Shown: positions 17,163-24,848 of the stretch, in pieces
Position numbering within the stretch: position 1 is the stretch's first letter
How the letters are laid out: the number at the start of each line of letters is the position of its first letter
Assembly (NCBI RefSeq): GCF_009765865.1
Contig: NZ_LMUQ01000039.1
Location: 310,406-374,405, forward strand
Origin: Acidisoma sp. L85
Lineage (GTDB): Bacteria > Pseudomonadota > Alphaproteobacteria > Acetobacterales > Acetobacteraceae
Direction of reading: 5' to 3'
DNA: 64,000 nucleotides
Made by a program: the position numbers and the translations under genes
Notes under the pieces: generated by a model
Database searches by the model: none
The model's input: the letters and a program-made list of their open reading frames with translations, nothing else
What the model was told of the DNA's origin: nothing

Positions 17163-18146
17163 TCAGTTCGCGCGCGCCTGAACCTTCTTCCCGGTTTCCG
17201 GCTTGGCCGGCTGGGCGTCTCGCCGCAGCCGGTTCTCGCCGAGCAACAACAGGATCGGGGCGGCGATGAAGATCGAGGAGGAGGTGCCGACGACGATGCC
17301 GAACAGCATGACGATGGCGAAGGCTTTCACGGAAGCGCCGAAGATCGCCAGCGGCAGCGCCGCGAGGAACACCGTCATCGAGGTGCCGAGTGTCCGGTTC
17401 AGCGTCTCGTTGATCGACTGGTCGATCAATTGGCGCAGCGGCATGGTCTTGTACTTGCGCAGGTTCTCGCGCATCCGGTCGTAGACCACGACCTTGTCGT
17501 TGGTGGAGTAGCCGAGGATCGTCAGGATCGCGGCGACCATCACCAGGTCGAATTGCAGGCGAGTAACGACGAGGAAGCCGATGGTTTTGGTGATGTCGAG
17601 AATGAGCGTCACCACGGCACCAACCGCGAACTGCCACTCGAACCGGAACCAGATATAGACCAGGATCATGAGCAAGCTGAGGCCGAGTGCCAGCAGGCCC
17701 TGGCGGAAGAGTTCCTGCGATACCGAGGCACCGACCGCGCTGGTGCTGAGGACCTTGTTGCCCGGCGCCACCTGATCGAGTGCCGCATGAACCCGCGCCA
17801 CCGCCAGGTCGGTCGCCGCGGCATTGGCCCGGCTTTCGAGGCGGATCATGAACTCGTTGGCGGAAGCGGAGCCCACGCGCTGCAGCCCGGCATCGCTGAG
17901 GTTATGGGCGGCCAGCGCGGCGCGGAGATGGGCAAAATCGGCGGGTTGCGGTGTGCGGGCTTCCATCACCACGCCGCCCTTGAAGTCGATGCCTAGCCGC
18001 AGGCCGGGATAGAAGAACAGCCCGACCGAGGCGAGCGACAACACGGCCGAAACGATAAGGCCCGCGAAGCGTCCCTTCATGAACTGAATGCGGGTACCCT
18101 CCGGAACCAGGCGGAACAGCGGCTTGTAAAAAAAGCGCATCTTCAT
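17163..18146 (-). CDS. secF: Protein translocase subunit SecF
   Basis: Membrane component of the SecDF complex, which uses the proton-motive force to help pull proteins through SecYEG. The 327-residue protein has an N-terminal helix, the SecF motif GIDFKGGVVMEART in the periplasmic loop (about 52-65) and the five C-terminal helices with the conserved ILGYSTNDKVVVYDRMREN. It lies 86 bases downstream of secD on the same strand. The divergence of SecD/SecF sequence relative to E. coli is ordinary for alphaproteobacteria. Confidence 0.95.
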   Translation of the reverse strand: MKMRFFYKPLFRLVPEGTRIQFMKGRFAGLIVSAVLSLASVGLFFYPGLRLGIDFKGGVVMEARTPQPADFAHLRAALAAHNLSDAGLQRVGSASANEFMIRLESRANAAATDLAVARVHAALDQVAPGNKVLSTSAVGASVSQELFRQGLLALGLSLLMILVYIWFRFEWQFAVGAVVTLILDITKTIGFLVVTRLQFDLVMVAAILTILGYSTNDKVVVYDRMRENLRKYKTMPLRQLIDQSINETLNRTLGTSMTVFLAALPLAIFGASVKAFAIVMLFGIVVGTSSSIFIAAPILLLLGENRLRRDAQPAKPETGKKVQARAN

Positions 18147-18232
18147 GCCGTCCTTTGGGGCGCCTGGACCGGCGCGGCCGGGCCATTGCCGTCAGGCGAA
18201 AACTCGCGTCGGTCGAGCAACATATTGCCCGC

Positions 18233-19813
18233 CTATACCGGCAAAGCCGACGGGCGGCGCCGGATATACCATCTCGATGTCAGCAACCGGGCGAAGACGG
18301 TGGCGGTGAAAAGCGTGGTGACGATGCCGACGGTGATCGTCACGGCGAAGCCGCGCACCGGACCCGAACCAAAGATGAACAGCATCACATGCGCCAGCAG
18401 CGCCGTCACGTTGCTGTCGATGATAGTGCCATAGGCGCGGCGATACCCGGCTTCGAGCGCCTGCAAGGGAGACCGCCCGTTGCGCACCTCTTCCCGTACC
18501 CGCTCGTTGATGAGGATATTCGCGTCCACCGCCATGCCGAGGGTGAGCAGAATGCCCGCCATGCCCGGCAGCGTGAGTGTCGCCTGGAGCAGCGACAGAA
18601 TGCCCATCAGCATGATGAGATTGACGACGAGGGCGAGGTTCGCAAACCAGCCGAACAGGCCGTAGAAGGCGCCCATGAAGAAGATGACGAGCACGAAGCC
18701 GACCATCAGCGAGATGGCGCCGGCCCGGATCGAATCCGCGCCAAGCTCGGGTCCGACGCTCTGCTCCTCGATCACCGTCAGCGGCGCGGGCAAGGCGCCG
18801 GCACGCAGCAGCAACGCGAGGTCGGTTGCGGCCTGAGCATTGGCGCTGCCGCTGATCTGGCCGCGCCCGCCGGTGATCGCCTCGCGGATGACCGGGTCGC
18901 TGATCACCTGGTTGTCGAGCACGATGGCGAAGGGATGGCCTACATTGGCCGAGGTCACATCGCCGAACTGACGCGCGCCTAGGCTATCGAATTCGATATT
19001 GACCACCCAGCCGCCGGTCTGGGGATCCTGGCCGGCCTGGGCATTGGTTAGGTTGGCACCGTCAACCATGACGGCCTGGCGGATGGCGACCTTTTGGTTC
19101 GGGCTACCCTGAAGCGGCAGGAAGGCGTCGCCCAGCGGCGGCGGCTCGCCGGAATTCGCGTTGGCGCTCTCATCGACCAGGTGGAAGGTCATATGCGCGG
19201 TCTCGCCCAGCAGCGTCTTGATGCGCTGCGGGTCAGAGATGCCGGGCAGCTGGACCATGATGCGGTCGGTGCCCTGACGCGCGATCTGCGGATCGACGAT
19301 GCCGGTGCTGTCGATGCGGCGGCGAATGATCTCGATCGACTGGGTCACGGCGGCGGTGGCGCGGGCGATAAGGGCGGGCCGCGATAGCGTGAGGATCAGA
19401 TTGGCGCCGTCGCCGCTGGCATCGAAATCGGCAAGGCTGGTGGTGGTGCCGAGGGACGGCGTGAGCAGGTCGCTGAGCGCCTTGATCGCCGCTTGTCGCT
19501 GGTTGGGGTCGAGTAGCGTGATCTCGACGCGGTTGGCCGCCTGATCGGCCGCGAGGCGGGTATAGCCGATGCCCGGCGCGCGGAAATCCTGTCGCACCTG
19601 GTCAACGGTGCTGCCGAGCTTCTCCTTGGCGACCGCGCCCATATCGACCTGCATCAGCAGGTAGCTGCCGCCGCGCAGGTCGAGGCCGAGATGGATCTGC
19701 CGCCAGGGCAGCCAGCCATTCGGCGCGCGCATCAGATTGGGTATGCAGAAGAGGACGCCGAGCAGGCAAGCCCCGATGATCGCGGCAGCCTTGAGTCGGC
19801 TGAAATAGAGCAT
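18233..19813 (-). CDS. secD: Protein translocase subunit SecD
   Basis: Partner of SecF in proton-driven post-translocation. The 526 residues begin with a membrane helix (AAAIIGACLLGVLFCIPNL), then the SecD motif LGLDLRGGSYLLMQVD at about 43-58, a periplasmic P1 domain, and six C-terminal helices including LTLPGMAGILLTLGMAVDANILI. It is slightly shorter than the E. coli protein, as is usual in alphaproteobacteria. yajC, often directly upstream, is not present; instead a divergent Gfo/Idh/MocA gene begins 159 bases away. secF follows. Confidence 0.95.
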   Translation of the reverse strand: MLYFSRLKAAAIIGACLLGVLFCIPNLMRAPNGWLPWRQIHLGLDLRGGSYLLMQVDMGAVAKEKLGSTVDQVRQDFRAPGIGYTRLAADQAANRVEITLLDPNQRQAAIKALSDLLTPSLGTTTSLADFDASGDGANLILTLSRPALIARATAAVTQSIEIIRRRIDSTGIVDPQIARQGTDRIMVQLPGISDPQRIKTLLGETAHMTFHLVDESANANSGEPPPLGDAFLPLQGSPNQKVAIRQAVMVDGANLTNAQAGQDPQTGGWVVNIEFDSLGARQFGDVTSANVGHPFAIVLDNQVISDPVIREAITGGRGQISGSANAQAATDLALLLRAGALPAPLTVIEEQSVGPELGADSIRAGAISLMVGFVLVIFFMGAFYGLFGWFANLALVVNLIMLMGILSLLQATLTLPGMAGILLTLGMAVDANILINERVREEVRNGRSPLQALEAGYRRAYGTIIDSNVTALLAHVMLFIFGSGPVRGFAVTITVGIVTTLFTATVFARLLTSRWYIRRRPSALPV

Positions 19814-19972
19814 GGGGGCGGACGGCCTTAGCGGTTCATGATTTGGCGCGGAGGTATGGCGGCGCGTTTGTCTGAAGGCAAGCCTCGGGGCCTGGGCAGG
19901 TCCCAGGCGCCAGAAGGTTGACGCCTCGCCACGTCCTGGTAACGCTGCCGCGCGTTCCGATAGGTCCAGAAT

Positions 19973-20989
19973 TTGGCAACATCACCCAGCGGCATCGTTA
20001 GAGTTGGAGTGGCCGGTGTTGGTCACTTCGGCCGCATCCATGCCTTGAAGGCCGCCGCCTCCCTCCGCGCCCGCCTGGTCGGTGTCTATGACCTGGATGC
20101 CGAGCGGGCGCGCGCCGTGGGCTGGGAGGCCGGCGTGCCGCCCATGGACTTCGCGGCCTTGCTCGCCGCCTCGGACGCGATAGTCGTTTCCGCCCCGGCG
20201 GAGGCGCATCACGACCTGGCCGCCGCCGCCATCCGCGCGGGCCGCCATGTGCTGATCGAAAAGCCGATCGCCTCCACGCTCGCGGAGGCCGAGGATCTCG
20301 CGGCTTTGGCGAAGGCGGCGGGTGCCGTGCTGCAGGTCGGGCATCTGGAACGGTTTTCCGCGGCCCATGGCGCGGTCGCAGCGCGGATGGGACGGCCGCT
20401 TTATATCGAGGCGGTGCGCGTCGCCCCCTTCAAGATCCGGGGTACGGATGTTTCCGTCATCCTCGACCTCATGATCCACGACCTCGACCTTGTGCTGGCG
20501 CTGGTGGATGCGCCGATCGCCCATGTCGATGCCGTGGGCGCGGCGGTGGCGAGTGCGCATGAGGATATCGCCAATGCCCGCGTGCGCTTCGCCAATGGCT
20601 GCGTCGCGACGATCACCGCGAGCCGCATCTCGCTCAAGACCGAGCGGCGGATGCGGATCTTTTCCCAGAGTGGCTATCTCGCGGTCGATTTCGCCAATCG
20701 GCGCCTGACGGCCATCGGACGCGGCGGCGGAATGCCGGTGCCGGGAATGCCGGAATTCTCGATCGAGGAGTCTTCCTGGGAAGATCATGACGCGCTGGCC
20801 GCCGAACAGGGCGCCTTCTTCGCCTCGATCCTCGATGGCGCGCCGGTGCTGGTGGATGCGGAGGCCGGGCGGCGCGCGCTGGAGGCGGCGCTGGCCGTTA
20901 CCACGGCGATGGAACATTCTCGCCAGGAGGTTTCAGACTCCGGGCTTTTCGTCGAGCAAGGCGAGAACGGCGGCAGCGGCGGCCTCTGA
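19973..20989 (+). CDS. Gfo/Idh/MocA family oxidoreductase
   Basis: NAD(P)-dependent oxidoreductase of unknown substrate, 338 residues. Seen are the N-terminal Rossmann motif GVAGVGHFGRIHALK and the catalytic-lysine motif HVLIEKPIAST, followed by the family's alpha/beta dimer domain. The start is the TTG at 19973; no ATG gives a complete Rossmann fold. In many alphaproteobacteria a gene of this family sits in the lpxA-lpxI-(Gfo/Idh)-lpxB cluster; here it is next to lpxB but on the opposite strand, and the two 3' ends overlap by 57 bases. A link to lipid A or nucleotide-sugar metabolism is plausible from that context only. A TTGACG-like -35 box lies about 50 bases upstream. Confidence 0.85.
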   Translation: MATSPSGIVRVGVAGVGHFGRIHALKAAASLRARLVGVYDLDAERARAVGWEAGVPPMDFAALLAASDAIVVSAPAEAHHDLAAAAIRAGRHVLIEKPIASTLAEAEDLAALAKAAGAVLQVGHLERFSAAHGAVAARMGRPLYIEAVRVAPFKIRGTDVSVILDLMIHDLDLVLALVDAPIAHVDAVGAAVASAHEDIANARVRFANGCVATITASRISLKTERRMRIFSQSGYLAVDFANRRLTAIGRGGGMPVPGMPEFSIEESSWEDHDALAAEQGAFFASILDGAPVLVDAEAGRRALEAALAVTTAMEHSRQEVSDSGLFVEQGENGGSGGL

Positions 20990-22087
20990 GGGCAAGCCGG
21001 CGGCAGGCCGCAGGCTATCGGTAATCCGCGCGAAGGCGGCCTTCTGCAAGGCGGCGGCGGGGCCTTCCTGCAACAGGCGGCCTAGTTCCTCGGCAAGGCG
21101 TTCGGGGCGGCAGGCCTGCTGGATCAGCTCCGGCACCACTTCACGCCCGGCGAGAAGATTGACCATGGCGGCATGTTTGACCCGGACCACGCGCCTGACG
21201 AGCGCGGCGGTGATCGGGTTGACGCGATAGGCCACCACCATGGGCACCCCAGCGACGGCAAGCTCCAGGGTCGATGTGCCGGATTTGGTGAGGGCGGCGC
21301 GGGCAGCGGCGAAAGCGTCGTGCTTCTCGGTGAGGGTGGTGACGAGGATGGGTTTTTGCGGCCAAGCGGCGGCCGCAGCGGTCACGGCCGCCGCCACCGG
21401 CGCGGCCACAGGCACCACGGGCAGCAGTTTGGGAAAGCGCGGTGCCAATTGCCGCAGGGTCTCGCCGAAGATCGGCAGGAGCCGGGAAACCTCCGTGGAG
21501 CGGCTGCCCGGCATCAGGATGACGGGCATGCTGTCAGGTGCCAGGCCGTGCGCGGCGCGGAAGCGGGCGGCGTCGCCGGTGCCGGCGCCGGATTCCAGGA
21601 CGGGATGACCGACGAATTCGGCGGTGAGGCCGTGGCTGGCGAAGAACTCGACCTCGAAGGGCAGCAGGCAAAGCAGGCGGTCCCAAAGCCCGGGGTATTT
21701 CCGCACCCGTTTCTCGCGCCAGGCCCACACCTGGGGTGCCACGTAGTGAATGCGCGGGATGCCGAGCGGGATGACGCGGCGGAGCAGCCTCAGTGAAAAG
21801 CCGGGGCTGTCGATGGTGACGACCACATCGGGGCGCCGCGCCGCGATATCGGCCACGGTCTCGGCCATGCGGCGACGCAGGGCGGGGATACGCGGCAGGA
21901 TCTCGGCGAGACCCATCAGCGCCAGCTCCTCCATGGGGAAGAGGCTGACGAAGCCGTGCTGCGCCATGAGAGGGCCGCCGATACCGGCGAAAGACAGCTC
22001 CGGCCGTTGCTCGCGGAGCGCCTGGATGAGCCGGGCGCCGAGAACGTCGCCGCTCGCCTCACCGGCCACGAGGTAGATGAGGGTCAC
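20933..22087 (-). CDS. lpxB: Lipid-A-disaccharide synthase
   Basis: LpxB condenses UDP-2,3-diacylglucosamine with lipid X to form the lipid A disaccharide at the inner face of the cytoplasmic membrane. Motifs seen: LVAGEASGDVLGARLI at the start, ELALMGLAEILPRIP, TIDSPGFSLRL, HYVAPQVWAWREKR and LPFEVEFF, all characteristic of the family. I chose the GTG at 22087-22085, which overlaps the stop of the upstream GNAT gene (GTGA) and gives 384 residues, close to E. coli LpxB (382). A second GTG at 22117 would add ten residues. The 3' end overlaps that of the convergent Gfo/Idh/MocA gene. lpxA, lpxD and fabZ are not in the window. Confidence 0.93.
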   Translation of the reverse strand: MTLIYLVAGEASGDVLGARLIQALREQRPELSFAGIGGPLMAQHGFVSLFPMEELALMGLAEILPRIPALRRRMAETVADIAARRPDVVVTIDSPGFSLRLLRRVIPLGIPRIHYVAPQVWAWREKRVRKYPGLWDRLLCLLPFEVEFFASHGLTAEFVGHPVLESGAGTGDAARFRAAHGLAPDSMPVILMPGSRSTEVSRLLPIFGETLRQLAPRFPKLLPVVPVAAPVAAAVTAAAAAWPQKPILVTTLTEKHDAFAAARAALTKSGTSTLELAVAGVPMVVAYRVNPITAALVRRVVRVKHAAMVNLLAGREVVPELIQQACRPERLAEELGRLLQEGPAAALQKAAFARITDSLRPAAGLPSEAAAAAVLALLDEKPGV

Positions 22088-22719
22088 GATAGGGCTGCCC
22101 CGGTGAGGCTTTTCCACCAGAAGTTCAGGCGGTGCGGGGTCTCGGCTGTGGCGCCGACTTCGCGCCAGGACATGGTGCAGCCCATGCCAGTGGCCTGGGC
22201 GAAGCCCCGATTGCGCCAGAAAGCGTCGAGCGGGACGTAGCCGACAGGGCGCGCCGGGTGATTGACAGAGCGCTCGACGGCGCAGAAGGCGGCGATGTCG
22301 CAGGTGGAGACGCGGCGCGCATGCGCCTCCCGCTCGGCGAAGAAGCGGCGGCCGAGGCCATGGCCTCGCCAGGGATGCAGCAGGATCGATTCGCCGAAGT
22401 AGAAGACGCGCGCTGGGTCGATGCGCTGGGCGACGAAGGGCGCCTGGATGTTCGCGGTTTCGTCGGTGAGCGGCAGGCAGGTGGAAGCGCCGACGACCTC
22501 GTCGCCCGCAATCGCCAAAACGACACCGGCGCGCGGGCTGTCGACGTAGCTGCGCAAGTACCGCTCCTCATAGGCGGGGTCGCCGTCATAGAGGTAGGGC
22601 CAGTCCCGGAACACCGTGATTCGCAGCTGCGCGAGCGCCGGGACATAGGGCAGCAAGCCATCGCCGCTGACGGTAAGAATCTCGGGCGAAGGCCCGATGC
22701 GCGCGCCGCTCATACGCAT
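22084..22719 (-). CDS. GNAT family N-acetyltransferase
   Basis: 211 residues. The acetyl-CoA-binding motif A of GCN5-related acetyltransferases is seen as HPWRGHGLGRRFFAERE at about 120-136, preceded by the beta-strand FYFGESILL. The substrate is unknown. The gene is directly upstream of lpxB on the same strand, with a four-base overlap if the GTG start of lpxB is right, so the two are probably co-translated. There is no clear ribosome site before the ATG at 22719; a second ATG at 22713 is possible. Confidence 0.8.
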   Translation of the reverse strand: MRMSGARIGPSPEILTVSGDGLLPYVPALAQLRITVFRDWPYLYDGDPAYEERYLRSYVDSPRAGVVLAIAGDEVVGASTCLPLTDETANIQAPFVAQRIDPARVFYFGESILLHPWRGHGLGRRFFAEREAHARRVSTCDIAAFCAVERSVNHPARPVGYVPLDAFWRNRGFAQATGMGCTMSWREVGATAETPHRLNFWWKSLTGAALS

Positions 22720-22852
22720 GGGGCGTGATGGCGAGCGGTTATGGAATGAGTGGGGAGCATCCGGCTTAGGCTACATGAAAAGCGTGAGCCGGAAAGCCAT
22801 CGGCTGTCACGCTTTGGCGAACCCGGTGCGCATCGGAAACAAGGCGTCGCTT

Positions 22853-23875
22853 TCAGTCGGGGTCGGGCGGGGAGGGCAGCCACTGCACCTGATCGATGCG
22901 GTCGGCGCCGGCGGCGATCATCGCCAGACGGTCGAAGCCCAGAGCAATGCCGGCGGCTGGCGGCATGCCATGGGCGAGCGCTGCGAGAAAATCCTCGTCC
23001 AGCGGCCAGTCGGGGCCGCCATAAAGGGCGTGACGGCGGGCGCGGTCCGCCATGAAACGACCGCGCTGCTCCTCCGCATCGGTAAGTTCCACGAAGGCGT
23101 TGGCGAGTTCCATGCCGCAGAGGAAAAGCTCGAAGCGTTCGGCGACGCGGTGATCGGCGGGGTCGCGGCGCGCAAGGGCTGCCTGGGCGGCCGGCCAGTG
23201 GGTGAGGAAGGTCGGATGCCGCTGACCGAGCTTCGGCTCGATGCGGCCGAGGATGAGGCGGAAGAACAGATCTTCCCAATCCTCGCCTTCCCGCAGCCGC
23301 TCGCCAGCGGCGGCGGCGAGCGCCGGGGCGTCGCCGGCGGTTGCCAGCAGGTCGGCGCCCACATCCCGCGCGAAGGCTTCGGCCAGGGTCAGGCGCTCGA
23401 CGGCGGCCAGGGAGGTGGTGATCCCTTGGCTCGTCACCAGGGGCGACAGGACGGCGCGGAGGAAGGCGGTGGTCTCTTCGATGAGGTCGTCCAGGGTGGC
23501 GACGGGGCGATACCATTCGAGCATGGTGAATTCGGCGGCGTGGCGCGCGCTACCCTCGCCGTTCCGCCAGACGCGCGCGAGCTGGAAGATGGGGCCCGCC
23601 CCCGCCACCAGCAGGCGCTTCATCGCGAATTCGGGGCTGGTGTGGAGACGCAGGGGATGGCGCATGCCGTCCGTGCCGATGCGCTCGGTGGCGAAGGTGG
23701 CGAGATGCACCTCCTCCCCCGGCGCAGCCACCGCATAGGGCGTCTCGACCTCGGTATAGCCGCGCGCGGTGAAGAAGGCGCGGGTGGCGGCGGTCAGGAG
23801 ATTGCGCCGGCGGAGGAAGGGTAGCCGTGCCTCCAGACTTTCGGGACGCCAGGGCGGCAGGGGATAGGAGGACAT
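22853..23875 (-). CDS. epmA: Elongation factor P--(R)-beta-lysine ligase (EpmA/GenX/PoxA type)
   Basis: A short class II lysyl-tRNA-synthetase paralogue lacking the anticodon-binding domain (340 residues). In E. coli EpmA attaches (R)-beta-lysine to elongation factor P, which relieves ribosome stalling at polyproline. Motif 2 is seen in TSPEFAMKRLL followed by IFQLARVWRNGE, and motif 3 as GIALGFDRLAMI near the C-terminus. I chose the ATG at 23875 (MSSYPLPPWRPESLEARLP); an upstream ATG at 23944 would add 23 unlikely residues. Neither efp nor epmB, the usual partners, is in the window. It is upstream of the GNAT-lpxB pair with a gap of about 130 bases. Confidence 0.9.
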   Translation of the reverse strand: MSSYPLPPWRPESLEARLPFLRRRNLLTAATRAFFTARGYTEVETPYAVAAPGEEVHLATFATERIGTDGMRHPLRLHTSPEFAMKRLLVAGAGPIFQLARVWRNGEGSARHAAEFTMLEWYRPVATLDDLIEETTAFLRAVLSPLVTSQGITTSLAAVERLTLAEAFARDVGADLLATAGDAPALAAAAGERLREGEDWEDLFFRLILGRIEPKLGQRHPTFLTHWPAAQAALARRDPADHRVAERFELFLCGMELANAFVELTDAEEQRGRFMADRARRHALYGGPDWPLDEDFLAALAHGMPPAAGIALGFDRLAMIAAGADRIDQVQWLPSPPDPD

Positions 23876-23949
23876 CGGACGAAGCCTAGAACGGGCGCGA
23901 GGGAATGAGAACTCGCGCTCGTTCTGAAGGGCGCTCGATGCCACCGCGT

Positions 23950-24810
23950 TCAGGCAGGAGTGACGGGTATGGCTTGGAGGGGCACCACTTCAGGGGTCGG
24001 TGCAGCCTGTGGCGATGGTTGTTGCGTGAAATACTGGTAGAGCCAGCGGCCACCCAGGAATACCGGCACGGCGAACAGCGCGATGCCGCCGAGGACAGCT
24101 GCTTGCACGGGAATGCATGAACCCGGGCATTCCTGCGAGCCACCCGAAGGGAGATTCGGCAAGCCTAGCGGCGATACATCGGTCCAATTATGGAGTGCAC
24201 TGGTCTGAGTGGTGAGATAACCGAGCGTGGCCGCGCCGCTGTAAGGATTGAAAAAGTCGATAGCTCCCCTGGTAGCGTTCATAGCCGCCCCCGCAAAGTC
24301 GTACGCACTCCTCGTTACTGAGTCCACCATGTAGTCAGATTTGGAGAAGATAACGCCGGGAACGCCATCATCCCGGGATCGCATAAAACAAATCTTGTTC
24401 TTGCAATTCCAAATATTCTTGTGCGGAAGCTGATTTCTGGGGCGCGCCCCGTCCTTGCGATCGCCTACAAGGCGCTCGAAGCGGCCCGGGTCTCCCTGGG
24501 TCATAGAGGGAGCGCGCGTGGGAGGCGAATGGACGGGTACTAAGGCCATGATGAACACTCCCAAAATTTCAGAGGGAGCAAACTGCTTGGTTATTGTTTT
24601 CGAAATGTTTAACGGACGCCGCCACATCGCTTGCAACAACATGAAGTCTAGTGGCAGCGCGTAGCCCAAGGCGTAGCGATCATCCCGCTCCCTTGCCCCG
24701 AGAGAGAAGATTGCGCGATCCGGACCCGAGCAGGCTTGATCCAGCCACTCACACTTGTGCGTTTCAATAGTCTCTAAGACACCGGGCCGATCACCGTCAT
24801 GCTCAGCCAT
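23950..24810 (-). CDS. Hypothetical protein with C-terminal membrane helix, next to patatin-like gene
   Basis: 286 residues, no family recognised. The N-terminal half is hydrophilic and contains four cysteines, two of them in NIWNCKNKICFMRSRDDG. The C-terminal part has one strong hydrophobic segment (VLGGIALFAVPVFLGGRWLY, about 237-256) followed by a Pro/Gln-rich tail. The protein is therefore probably anchored by one helix near the C-terminus. It starts 38 bases after the patatin-like gene on the same strand, which points to co-transcription and a partner role. Local base composition is less G/C-rich than in the flanking core genes, consistent with acquired DNA. Start and reading frame are supported by length and operon position only. 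Confidence 0.55.
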   Translation of the reverse strand: MAEHDGDRPGVLETIETHKCEWLDQACSGPDRAIFSLGARERDDRYALGYALPLDFMLLQAMWRRPLNISKTITKQFAPSEILGVFIMALVPVHSPPTRAPSMTQGDPGRFERLVGDRKDGARPRNQLPHKNIWNCKNKICFMRSRDDGVPGVIFSKSDYMVDSVTRSAYDFAGAAMNATRGAIDFFNPYSGAATLGYLTTQTSALHNWTDVSPLGLPNLPSGGSQECPGSCIPVQAAVLGGIALFAVPVFLGGRWLYQYFTQQPSPQAAPTPEVVPLQAIPVTPA

Positions 24811-24848
24811 AAGACCGACCAGACCTATATGACGTATCGGCTCACTCT

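Noticed and set aside
19890..19908. Inverted repeat GCCTGGG/CCCAGGC between secD and the Gfo/Idh gene
   Set aside because: Seven-base stem with no T-run and no obvious link to a promoter; too weak to annotate.
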